From Hemibagrus wyckioides (lineage: Eukaryota; Chordata; Actinopteri; Siluriformes; Bagridae): a DNA stretch of 64,000 nt. This document shows positions 44,544 to 53,433 of the stretch, piece by piece. Where the stretch lies: positions 12,237,571-12,301,570 of the forward strand of contig NC_080731.1 in NCBI RefSeq assembly GCF_019097595.1, written 5' to 3'. Each line of letters opens with the position of its first letter. Position 1 is the first letter of the stretch. The notes beneath the pieces were generated by a model that did no database searches, was not told where the DNA came from, and saw only the letters and a program-made list of their open reading frames with translations. Both the position numbers and the translations under genes were made by a program.

Positions 44544-45504
44544 GCTTGCGTGGGAAGGCTGACGTGAGTCCGAAAACCTGAGCTAGGACCGCAACTACTA
44601 CGGGCTGCAGATTGCCGGCATCAAAACAGAAAGGTAAGCAGACACCTGTTATATTCAAAGTCTGTGTTAAATCTATATCTGTAGCCTGAGTAGAGTGGCC
44701 CTGGGAAGGGTGAAGGCAGTTGGCCTCACGCCAAGAATTAGAGGGTGGTGACGACAGATGAGAACGAGCGGAGAGGTGTTTTTGTTTTTTGGGCTTATGA
44801 AGTGTTAAGGTTTTATAAGTGAATAAGTGTGTGCAAGAAAATTCCTGTGGGCTAAAGCAGGTGGCACAAGTGAAGGAAAAATTCCTGCCGGTTGAGGCAG
44901 GTGGAGTATGAAAAAATTCCTGCGCAGGTGGAATATTTGTCCCTAGATACCGCTGTTGTATATGGAAAACAGGTCTGCATGGTAGGGATGTCGGTGAGCC
45001 ACTGCGGAGAACAGTATAGTTAGTTTTCAGGAACGCAGGGTTGGACCCGAGGAAAATGTGTTAAAGTATTAATGTGATATGTTAGTGTGAAATGAGGTGA
45101 TGTGCCGTTGTTGAGAATGTGTTGCTAAGAAAGGAAGGATTGCTGCTGGCAGCAGGTGTGTGTGTTTAGGAATTGTGTTAGGAAAAATAGAAGCGTGAGT
45201 TGGAGTAGTGGCATGGAGGGATAGGTGACTAACGGTACTGTTATATAGATCTGCTAGTATAAATACTGTTGTAAGCAGAAGCTGTAAAAAGGAAAGAAAG
45301 GAGGGGTAAGTAACCCAGCAGACACACACTCACAGAAGCAGCACAAATATAGACACGTACACACACACACACACACACACACATAGACACAGGGGAAAGC
45401 CCTTTACACAGAAGGAGAGTTGAGTTGAAAAAAAAAAAAGAAAAAAAAAAAAGGAAAAAAGTTGAAAGTAAAAAGGGTAGAGAGAATAGCAGTGAGCGCG
45501 GTGT
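44544..45504 (+). other. Retroviral leader with candidate major splice donor
   Basis: About 960 bp between primer site and gag. AAG followed by GTAAGC (GT at 44634-44635) is a good candidate for the donor of env and 3' ORF mRNAs. A repeated motif (AAAATTCCTGC) occurs near 44838, 44878 and 44915. A CA microsatellite is at 45357-45382. The packaging signal is presumably here but cannot be pinpointed. Confidence 0.6.
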
Positions 45505-48500
45505 ATGGCAGATTTGGCAATAGAAACAAAGGGACTGAGAACACATTTTTGGGACGAAAGAACTTATAAAGACAGAGACGGGGTTGAAAGGAGACAGACA
45601 GAACAGCAGATTTGTGATAAACTGTGGGCATTGACGGCGTTTGATAGGTTAACCGCATTGCGTCACCAGTTTCCTGAAATAAATTGGGTAGAACAGCTTA
45701 AGAAACTCTGGAGACCTCGTGTTTTGGGCCCAATATTGCGTGCGTTACTGGCAGCTCCTGAACCCCGAGAGGCCGAGGTAGTGATTTCAGTGTATGATTT
45801 CATTGATGATCCATACGGGGAGGAAGAAGAGCCCGTGGTAGAAGTGTTTGGAGCTAGACCAATACAGAGCAATTATTGTTCGGGGCTAAAGGTCATTATT
45901 ACAATTGAACCCAGGATAGTACTGTGGGAGAGAGGTTTGGGAACAGCACTTTTGATTGATAAAATAAATATATTTGAAGAACGATCCAGAAAAAACCCAG
46001 TAAGGCCAAGCGTGACTGTAAGAAAAATCTATGCGAGGGTGACCTGGACACCTCTAAATAGTAACTTGGGTCATAGAAGTGAAGCCCATAGGGCCAGACA
46101 AGGGTGTGTCATGAGTAGGGAAGAGACACCAACCACACCCGTAGGGGTGATTATACTAAGGCACAGGGAAGCAGAGAAAGAAATTAAAAAGTATATGAGA
46201 AAATGGAGTGACCGGACACGTGGGGAGTTGCAGTGGCCACTAGAAGGCACATTTAATAATGAAAGGTGTGAAAAGATGAAGGAAAGACTAGAGTGCTGGG
46301 GAGAAATAAAAAAAGAAAGTAGGGACAAGACTGACAGAAAGAAGGAAATTGTGGATTGGTTCCAGGGGGAAGGGGAACGGCAGAGAGCACTTATAAATGA
46401 AAAGAGAGAAAGGGCTACAGCCCCACCAGCAGAGGAGCTTGTGGAGCAGGAGAAGCCACCCCCATACAGAGAAGTGCCCCCAGCACGAACAGCAGGAATC
46501 TATCCCGTCCTATTAAAAGAAGGACAACCACAGACAGTGAGACTGGAGATAATGGAAGGACAGTTTGAAGGCAAAGTAATATATACACAGAATGAAGATG
46601 AAAAAGGAAGAGAGAATGCAGCAGCCATGCAGTGCTCGAAACGAGAGCAGGAGCAGACCCATTTTAGGCCAGAGGGATCCGAAAAGGACGGAAGTCTGGA
46701 AGGAAGTAAGGAAAGTCTGGCGTGGGATCCAGCGTCATATAGAAGAACGGGGACAGGAGCGGACATGTGGAGAGAGTATCAGATGAATCTAGAAAAGGGA
46801 AAATACAAAGGAAAAATGGAGTGGTTAGGATTGGAAGACAAGACAAGCACGCCCGCACCCAGAGATACCTGGACAAGAGGCCCGCCATCGAGAGCGAATA
46901 GCGAAGAGAGCGAGTCTCTACAGAGGGACAACCCGGGTGAATGGGAAAATGACGATGAAACAACAAGTGCTACTGCCCCAGAGGAAGAAGGTGATGAAGT
47001 GGAAATCATGCAGAAGGAGGGGTTCTACCCCACACCTCAAAAAGGAAAGCAGGGCGAGTACAGAGAGGAGGAAGTAATCGAAACGGAAATGGAAGAAGAA
47101 GAGTATCGCATAACAGGAAAAGTGAAACTAACGCCAACAACAAAAGGGAAAAGAGATGGCGGATTCCGTGAAATAAGTGAACGGATGGAGAGAATGGAAG
47201 AAAGAATAGAAGACAGTCGCTTAACAATGGAAGAGCTGAGGGGGCAGACACAAGCACACATAGAAGAAGAATTGGAAAATACAAGGAAGAAACTGGAAAA
47301 GATGGAAATAGACGCGTCAGAGGATAAAGTCCTGCGTGGCCAAATAATGCAGAAGGTGCATGGATTAGAGCACACACAAGGGGAGTTGTCTGCGATAAGT
47401 CAGATAAAAATGAAGAAAAATGAAAACGAACTGGCCCACCTCAAGAAAGAAATAAAAGAAGCACGCTGTAATCTGGAACAAAAGGTGGAGGAAGCCAGGC
47501 AGACGTTGAGAGAACTGCAAGACCAGGTGAGGGGAGAAGAAAAAGGAAGGACAAGGAAAGCAATACTCCCTTTGACTATGGAATTAAGGTCTGCACGGAA
47601 ACAAGGAGCAGGGGAAGGACCCCCAGAAAACAAGGAAGAGCAGCAGGTGGAGGCATCCCAGATGCCAGTAATAATAAAAGGAAACGATGTGGCGTATGTC
47701 CCATGGTCATTCATGGACCTGACGGGATTAATTGGCAGACTGCCAAGTGTTTGTGAAGGAGCTCAAAAATGGATTACACGGTTTGAAGAGCAAACAATGG
47801 GACAGGTGCTGGCACTGGGAGATGTCAAAGCAATATTGTCTCAGTCACTGGGGAAGGCCAAGATGATTGAAATTTTTCACAATGTGGACCTAAGAAGAGA
47901 AGCAGAGGGGCAGAAATATGATCCAAGCCCATTTGGGGCTCACCGTAACCAAATCTGGAAGGCCCTGCGGAGTGCATACCCAACACGGGCTGATCCAGGA
48001 AGAGTGGAAAAGATCAAATTGGAAGAGAATGAGAGTGTAGCGGAATTTGTATTAAAACTACAGAAGGCATGGAGAGAAGAGATGGGAGGAGCATGGGATG
48101 AAACAGCAGCAAGCCAAACCCTGTTTCGTATGATGGTAAAGAAGGCTCTTCCAGTGGAAGTCCAGGACCAACTGGACACAGTAGTGGGACTGGCTGCAAT
48201 GGCGTGGCCCACCTTCGAGGCTAATGTAATACATTATGTGGAGCTGCACAGGCGGAGAGAAAGAGAAGCAAGGAAAGCAGCTGAAAGCCTGGTGATGCAG
48301 CTCCACAAGGCTCAACTGAGTGAGTTAGCCCGCAACAAACAGGAAAACATGGAAAAGAAAAAGGAGGAGAAAAATGTAGCAAAGCAGGCAGCGGTGCTGG
48401 TGGCACAGCCAGCAGCACCCCTAGCGGCTCAGCCTGCACCTCCAGTGCCACAGCCAGCAGCCATGGCGCAAACTACGCCAGTGATTCCCTCGCAACAACT

Positions 48501-48876
48501 GCAGCCTGCTTACTATGCACCTCCACCGCTGGTAATGTACCCCCCAGTTCAACAATACCCACCCCAGAATCGAGGATGGGGTCAGGGACGGGGACGTGGT
48601 CGAGGAGGAGGAGCATTTCAGCAACCTTTGAGAGGAAGAACTCCAATGAACCAAGGAGGAAGAGGATGTTGGGTATGTCAAGATCCCAGTCACCTGAAAC
48701 GAGACTGCCCATATGCCTATCAACAGGAAATGGCGCCTCCAAGGGGAGGCGCACAGCAAAATCAAGGATGGCAAGGTCCAGGAAATTGGATGGGATCCTG
48801 GATGGGGCCTAATCAACAGCCCCAAGGAGTGAACTCGGGAGCAGGCCCCATGGGGCCACCCCCGGGAAGTATGTGA
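45505..48876 (+). CDS. gag: Retroviral Gag polyprotein (1123 residues)
   Basis: Structural polyprotein for particle assembly. The N-terminus is MADL, not Met-Gly, so a myristoylation site is absent. A PPPY late-domain motif is at residues 318-321. A long, highly charged segment with heptad character (about residues 555-675, for example ERMERMEERIED and LAHLKKEIKEA) predicts a coiled coil before the capsid. The capsid begins about residue 728 and has a major-homology-like helix around 840 (ESVAEFVLKLQKAWRE). The nucleocapsid has RGG-rich sequence and one CX2CX4HX4C zinc knuckle (CWVCQDPSHLKRDC, about 1055-1068). At 1123 residues it is roughly twice the size of a gammaretroviral Gag. It ends at TGA 48874-48876 in the same frame as pol. 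No frame break. Confidence 0.93.
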   Translation: MADLAIETKGLRTHFWDERTYKDRDGVERRQTEQQICDKLWALTAFDRLTALRHQFPEINWVEQLKKLWRPRVLGPILRALLAAPEPREAEVVISVYDFIDDPYGEEEEPVVEVFGARPIQSNYCSGLKVIITIEPRIVLWERGLGTALLIDKINIFEERSRKNPVRPSVTVRKIYARVTWTPLNSNLGHRSEAHRARQGCVMSREETPTTPVGVIILRHREAEKEIKKYMRKWSDRTRGELQWPLEGTFNNERCEKMKERLECWGEIKKESRDKTDRKKEIVDWFQGEGERQRALINEKRERATAPPAEELVEQEKPPPYREVPPARTAGIYPVLLKEGQPQTVRLEIMEGQFEGKVIYTQNEDEKGRENAAAMQCSKREQEQTHFRPEGSEKDGSLEGSKESLAWDPASYRRTGTGADMWREYQMNLEKGKYKGKMEWLGLEDKTSTPAPRDTWTRGPPSRANSEESESLQRDNPGEWENDDETTSATAPEEEGDEVEIMQKEGFYPTPQKGKQGEYREEEVIETEMEEEEYRITGKVKLTPTTKGKRDGGFREISERMERMEERIEDSRLTMEELRGQTQAHIEEELENTRKKLEKMEIDASEDKVLRGQIMQKVHGLEHTQGELSAISQIKMKKNENELAHLKKEIKEARCNLEQKVEEARQTLRELQDQVRGEEKGRTRKAILPLTMELRSARKQGAGEGPPENKEEQQVEASQMPVIIKGNDVAYVPWSFMDLTGLIGRLPSVCEGAQKWITRFEEQTMGQVLALGDVKAILSQSLGKAKMIEIFHNVDLRREAEGQKYDPSPFGAHRNQIWKALRSAYPTRADPGRVEKIKLEENESVAEFVLKLQKAWREEMGGAWDETAASQTLFRMMVKKALPVEVQDQLDTVVGLAAMAWPTFEANVIHYVELHRRREREARKAAESLVMQLHKAQLSELARNKQENMEKKKEEKNVAKQAAVLVAQPAAPLAAQPAPPVPQPAAMAQTTPVIPSQQLQPAYYAPPPLVMYPPVQQYPPQNRGWGQGRGRGRGGGAFQQPLRGRTPMNQGGRGCWVCQDPSHLKRDCPYAYQQEMAPPRGGAQQNQGWQGPGNWMGSWMGPNQQPQGVNSGAGPMGPPPGSM

Positions 48877-48931
48877 GGAGGCCCAGAGAAGCTAGAGGGG
48901 GAGCTGGTGCAGTACACCACCTCTCTGCACC
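48874..48931 (+). promoter_or_regulatory. gag-pol read-through site: UGA plus candidate H-type pseudoknot
   Basis: TGA at 48874-48876. Stem 1 pairs AGAGG (48894-48898) with CCTCT (48920-48924). Stem 2 pairs GGTGCAG (48906-48912) with CTGCACC (48925-48931). The strand order is that of an H-type pseudoknot with abutting stems. Gammaretroviruses suppress the gag stop with a pseudoknot just downstream. Confidence 0.6.
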
Positions 48932-51900
48932 CCGCTCAAGAACCCACTGTCTCAGTGATAGTGGGAAGACAAATTCGCTCATCATTTTTAATTGACACAG
49001 GTGCAACATTTACAAGCATAGGCAAAGAAGGCTCAAAGCTCCCCCTCTCCAGTAAAGCAGTAAAAACAGTAGGCTTCTCAGGGAAAACACAGACTTTACG
49101 CTTTACTGAGCCTCAAGAGCTGAACATACAAGGAGTGACAGTGCAGGCACCATTGCTGTTCTCCCCAGAAACTCCAGCAAATCTACTTGGAAGAGATGTG
49201 CTCTGTAAGTTAGGAGCTAAGATACATTGCGGAGAAAGAGGAGTATGGGTAGAACTCCCAGAGCATTTAGTTCAGCAGTATGTCATGATGGAGACGAAAC
49301 TTGAACTAAGTACAATGGACAAGGTATATTGGTTGGAAATAAACGACATGTACAGTGGAATAAGGGATCTGTACACACAGTGGAAGTCCTGGCTGATCAA
49401 AATGAGACCAGACTGTCAAGAAAGCAGAGAACCATGGCACTGCACAATGATGTATGATGAAGAAGGACAAAATGAAGAATACGAGGCCATGTGGGACGAA
49501 CGAATTGAAAAAACACAATACACTCTGAAGACTATAAATCTGATTGTAGGACCACAAGGAGTAGCTGCATCAGTTCAACTACCGTCACAACTCGAGCAGT
49601 GGTACCAGGTTCCTGATGCTGCTCCTCATGTCTCCCTGCTGGTTGGGCAAGGTTTTGAATCAAAAGAATTAGGATCAATGGTGAGGGAGGCAAGTCAGAG
49701 GATGCAGTGGAAACAGATAGGACAGGGAGTCAGTGTGTCCTCAGATAGAAAGTTCCTTAAAATAGAGCAGATAGCAATAGATGAGGTAAGACCACAGACT
49801 GTACTAATAAGCAGAGCAGAGAATTTGAGGATAGAGAAGAACAAGATGAAACAATTGCCCCAATGGGCTAAAGAGCAGGAGATCACAGAGAAAGAAAGGG
49901 AGGAAGCACTAGCACAAATACCTGACCAGCTATGGACCAAACATCAAACAGATGTCGGACTGGTAAAGTCGGCAGGTTTAGTTAAGATACAGCTTAAACC
50001 AGGAGCACGATTGCCATATCAGAACCAGTATCCATTGTCAAAAGAAGCAATAGTAGGGATAAAACCAACGATTGAGGGTCTGACGCAAGCAGGAGTTTTG
50101 GTCCTAACAAAAAGTCAGTGCAACACCCCCATCTTTCCGGTCAGAAAACCAAACTCAGACAAATGGAGACTAGTCCATGACCTACGACCAGTAAATCGGG
50201 TGGTGATAGCGGAAAATCCTGTAGTTCCAGATCCACACACCCTTTTGTCCAACATTCCAGAAGGAACAAAATGGTACACAGTAATTGATCTGTGCTCAGC
50301 ATTCTTTAGTGTTCCATTACATCCAGATTCACAGTTCCTGTTTGCTTTTACCTATGGGGGACAGCAGTATACATACACCAGACTGCCACAAGGCTATTGT
50401 GAAAGCCCATCAGTTTTTAACCAAGTTCTAGCCCGAGATTTGACTAATTTGGATGTGTCCAGCACAATATTGCAATATGTGGATGATCTGCTGATCTGCA
50501 GTCAAGCCAAAGAGCAATGCGTACAAGATTCAGTGCAAGTCTTAAAAACTCTGGCCCTAAACGGGCATAAAGTAAGTAAAGAAAAGTTGCAATTCTGCCA
50601 GCAAAAGGTAGAATACTTAGGGAGAGTGCTTGAAGGCACTACACGAAAAATCTCACCAGAACATGTAGAAGCAATCCGAAAAGCTCCCAGACCTCAAACT
50701 GTCCAGCAGATGCTATCCTTCTTGGGATTGGCGGGTTTTAGCAGACCGTGGATTTGTGATTTCGCAATGAAAACGCAACCACTTAGGGATATTGTGAAAG
50801 CAGCAGACCAAACAAAGTCTAGTGCCACGCTAACATGGACAGAGGAAGCAAAAGCAGCATTTGATATGCTAAAGACTGCATTGTCATCTGCACCTGCATT
50901 GGCATGTCCAGACTATGGTAAACCATTCTATTTGTATGTGTCTGAAAGAAAAGGGTTTGCCTCAGCAGTGTTAGCACAGGAACAAGAAGGCATGGGGAAA
51001 AGACCAGTAGCGTACTTTAGCACGGCACTCGATAGTGTGGAGAAGGGCATGCCACCATGCTATCGAGGATTAGCAGCTGCGGCATTTGCCTATCAAAAGG
51101 CATCATCAATCACAATGGGGCATCCAGTGACCCTGTATACATCCCATGCCTTGCATGCACTGCTGACTAGTCAAAAATTTGTGATAACCAATGCTCGAAA
51201 AACAGGTTATGATGTCATTCTGTCAGCTCCTGAACTAACAATTGAGAAATGCCGCACAATAAACCTTGCAGATAGGCTGGGGCTCCCAGAAGACGGAGCC
51301 CCACATGAGTGCGCTGAAGTGACAGAAAAATACCTAAAAGCTAGATCAGACTTAGAAGCACAACCACTGCCTGGTGCTCAATGTATCCTCTTTGTGGATG
51401 GATCATGCTATCGTAGTAATGAGGGAAACAAAGCTGGCTATTCAGTAGTCCAATATGATGACCAAGAAGGAGTATTTAACACAGTAGTGACTGTGGCAGT
51501 GCCACAACCCTGCTCTGCCCAATTGGCAGAAATAAAAGCACTAACAGCAGCCTGCAAACTGGGGGCAGGCAAAACATGTACAATATACACTGATTCGGCC
51601 TATGCTTATGGAGTGTGCCACGTGTTTGGACCAATCTGGGCACAAAGAGGTTTCCAGAGGGCAGATGGATCAGCCATTGTACATGGGCCGGCGATTTCAG
51701 CGCTGTTAGGGGCAATGATGCTCCCTAAAGAATTGGCAATCGTAAAATGTAGAGCTCATAAGTCAGATGGAGAATGGGTTAGCAGAGGAAATGCAGTAGC
51801 TGACGAGGCAGCTAAAAAGGCAGCAGTAGGTGAAACAAGTGTTATGGTAATGATGCAGACAGGAGAGCCAGATGATGAAGGGCAGATGCAGGTCACAATG

Positions 51901-53433
51901 GCTGATGTCAGGGCTTTCCAAGAGTCTGCATCAGCAGAGGAGAGAGAATTATGGAAGAAACGGGGAGCAGTATTAGATCCCCAGTCTAGGACATGGAGAA
52001 GTTGTGATGGAGTGTTTGTGGCCCCACTAAGTTTTCTTCCAATGCTGATCAAAGAAGCACACGGAATAGATCATTGTGATCGCAGGAAAATTATTGAGAC
52101 AATTCGAGAGAACTGGTGGTCTCCATACTTAGCGAGTATGGTGGACAAATTCCTGCGATCGTGTGAACTTTGTGCAGTACGCAATGTCAGAAAACATTTC
52201 ACGGCACCCATCAGCCACATACCGGAACCCATGGGACCATTTAGACACTTAGTAATAGACTTTGTGGATATGGGAACTACAGAAAGAAAGGAAGGAAAGA
52301 GGTATATTTTGGTAGTGATAGATCGGTTCAGCCGATGGGTAGAGGCGCAGGCTACGGCCAAAAATGACGCCAAGACAGTGGTCAAGTTCCTGTGCAGGGA
52401 AGTGATCCCCCGCTTTGGCATCCCAGATCAGCTGAGCTCAGACAATGGTCCGCATTTTGTGAACGAAGTAATGAAAGCTATGGCAGAGGCCTTATGCCTG
52501 AAACACCGTCTAGGTTGCGTGTATCACCCACAATCTCAGGGGATTGTAGAAAGAGCTAATGGAGTGCTGAAAGAGAAGATAGCTAAGATTTGTGCGAGCA
52601 CAAAGCTGAATTGGGTACAAGCATTGCCGTTAGCACTGATGAAAATGCGGTCGCAAACCAACAGGAACACTCACTTGACACCACATGAAATGCTCACAGG
52701 ACGGCCAATGCCAGTAGCCTTCATTCGGGGGCCTTACAAGGGCCCATCGCTGGAACAGCTAGAGGGCGAAATGTCAAGTTATGTAAGACACCTAACCCAA
52801 ATACATAGAACTCTGTATTCACAGGTCTGCGAAGCCACGCATGGTGTGAGGGTAGAGAAGGAGGAGCTTCGTCAGGTGGAGCCAGGAGACCACGTGTATA
52901 TCAAAGTGTTCAAAAGAAAGCATTGGAGCCAACCAAGGAGAGAGGGACCATTCAAGGTAGTATTGGCAACGCCAACGGCGGTCAAGGTTGAAGGAAGAGA
53001 ACATTGGTATCATTTGAATCATTGTTGTAGAGCGGCAGGGAAAGGACCAAAGTGGAAAGACTCGCGCCCAAAACTGGTGCAGCTCGCTCACTCGGAGGAA
53101 GACACTGACCCAGAAGACGTAGAACATCCAGAAGCACCAGCATACAATACACGGGGAAAAGGAAAGAAAGCACAGCAGAAGGCAGAGTTCCAGACCATAG
53201 AGTCAGGCCCGATTACTGAGGAGCAACTGGGAGAGCCCCTGAGTTCACCAACTCTCGACTTCGAACCTATAGTGCACCAATTTTTAAGAGAGCCTGAAAC
53301 GATAGAAGATTTCTCAGGCGAGCCCAGACCAGGTCCATCAGGGCATAAACCGTCCCAAGCATTTGATGCATCAGATTTAACAACACTGAATTTAGCAGAT
53401 ATAGCCCAGGACAGTACAGAAGAGTCAGAATGA
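48877..53433 (+). CDS. pol: Retroviral Pol (protease, extra module, RT, RNase H, integrase), by stop-codon read-through
   Basis: The open frame follows the gag UGA directly, without a start codon. Numbering from 48907: retropepsin with LIDTGAT (Asp 30) and NLLGRDVL; a 2H-phosphoesterase-like module at about 135-300; reverse transcriptase with LPQGYCESP and YVDD (codons at 50476-50487); RNase H with FVDGS and YTDSAYAYG; integrase with the zinc-binding His/Cys set (HGIDHCDRRK, CELC) and the catalytic aspartates and glutamate (VIDFVDMG, SSDNGPHF, GIVERANG). A 130-residue acidic tail follows. Its product copies and integrates the genome. No premature stop is seen. The last bases overlap the env start as ATGA. 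Confidence 0.94.
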   Translation, partial: GGPEKLEGELVQYTTSLHPAQEPTVSVIVGRQIRSSFLIDTGATFTSIGKEGSKLPLSSKAVKTVGFSGKTQTLRFTEPQELNIQGVTVQAPLLFSPETPANLLGRDVLCKLGAKIHCGERGVWVELPEHLVQQYVMMETKLELSTMDKVYWLEINDMYSGIRDLYTQWKSWLIKMRPDCQESREPWHCTMMYDEEGQNEEYEAMWDERIEKTQYTLKTINLIVGPQGVAASVQLPSQLEQWYQVPDAAPHVSLLVGQGFESKELGSMVREASQRMQWKQIGQGVSVSSDRKFLKIEQIAIDEVRPQTVLISRAENLRIEKNKMKQLPQWAKEQEITEKEREEALAQIPDQLWTKHQTDVGLVKSAGLVKIQLKPGARLPYQNQYPLSKEAIVGIKPTIEGLTQAGVLVLTKSQCNTPIFPVRKPNSDKWRLVHDLRPVNRVVIAENPVVPDPHTLLSNIPEGTKWYTVIDLCSAFFSVPLHPDSQFLFAFTYGGQQYTYTRLPQGYCESPSVFNQVLARDLTNLDVSSTILQYVDDLLICSQAKEQCVQDSVQVLKTLALNGHKVSKEKLQFCQQKVEYLGRVLEGTTRKISPEHVEAIRKAPRPQTVQQMLSFLGLAGFSRPWICDFAMKTQPLRDIVKAADQTKSSATLTWTEEAKAAFDMLKTALSSAPALACPDYGKPFYLYVSERKGFASAVLAQEQEGMGKRPVAYFSTALDSVEKGMPPCYRGLAAAAFAYQKASSITMGHPVTLYTSHALHALLTSQKFVITNARKTGYDVILSAPELTIEKCRTINLADRLGLPEDGAPHECAEVTEKYLKARSDLEAQPLPGAQCILFVDGSCYRSNEGNKAGYSVVQYDDQEGVFNTVVTVAVPQPCSAQLAEIKALTAACKLGAGKTCTIYTDSAYAYGVCHVFGPIWAQRGFQRADGSAIVHGPAISALLGAMMLPKELAIVKCRAHKSDGEWVSRGNAVADEAAKKAAVGETSVMVMMQTGEPDDEGQMQVTMADVRAFQESASAEERELWKKRGAVLDPQSRTWRSCDGVFVAPLSFLPMLIKEAHGIDHCDRRKIIETIRENWWSPYLASMVDKFLRSCELCAVRNVRKHFTAPISHIPEPMGPFRHLVIDFVDMGTTERKEGKRYILVVIDRFSRWVEAQATAKNDAKTVVKFLCREVIPRFGIPDQLSSDNGPHFVNEVMKAMAEALCLKHRLGCVYHPQSQGIVERANGVLKEKIAKICASTKLNWVQALPLALMKMRSQTNRNTHLTPHEMLTGRPMPVAFIRGPYKGPSLEQLEGEMSSYVRHLTQIHRTLYSQVCEATHGVRVEKEELRQVEPGDHVYIKVFKRKHWSQPRREGPFKVVLATPTAVKVEGREHWYHLNHCCRAAGKGPKWKDSRPKLVQLAHSEEDTDPEDVEHPEAPAYNTRGKGKKAQQKAEFQTIESGPITEEQLGEPLSSPTLDFEPIVHQFLREPETIEDFSGEPRPGPSGHKPSQAFDASDLTTLNLADIAQDSTEESE
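49310..49810 (+). other. 2H phosphoesterase-like module within Pol
   Basis: Between protease and RT lies a domain of about 165 residues not normally part of a simple retroviral Pol. It holds WHCTMM (His at 49438) and PHVSLLV (His at 49627), two H-x-T/S motifs each next to hydrophobic strand-like residues and 63 residues apart, as in the 2H phosphoesterase superfamily. Members cleave cyclic or 2',5'-linked nucleotides. Activity here is inference. Confidence 0.45.

Noticed and set aside
44419..44658. 79-residue minus-strand ORF across the LTR-leader border
   Set aside because: Spans the LTR end, primer site and leader on the antisense strand; not preserved at the 3' LTR border.
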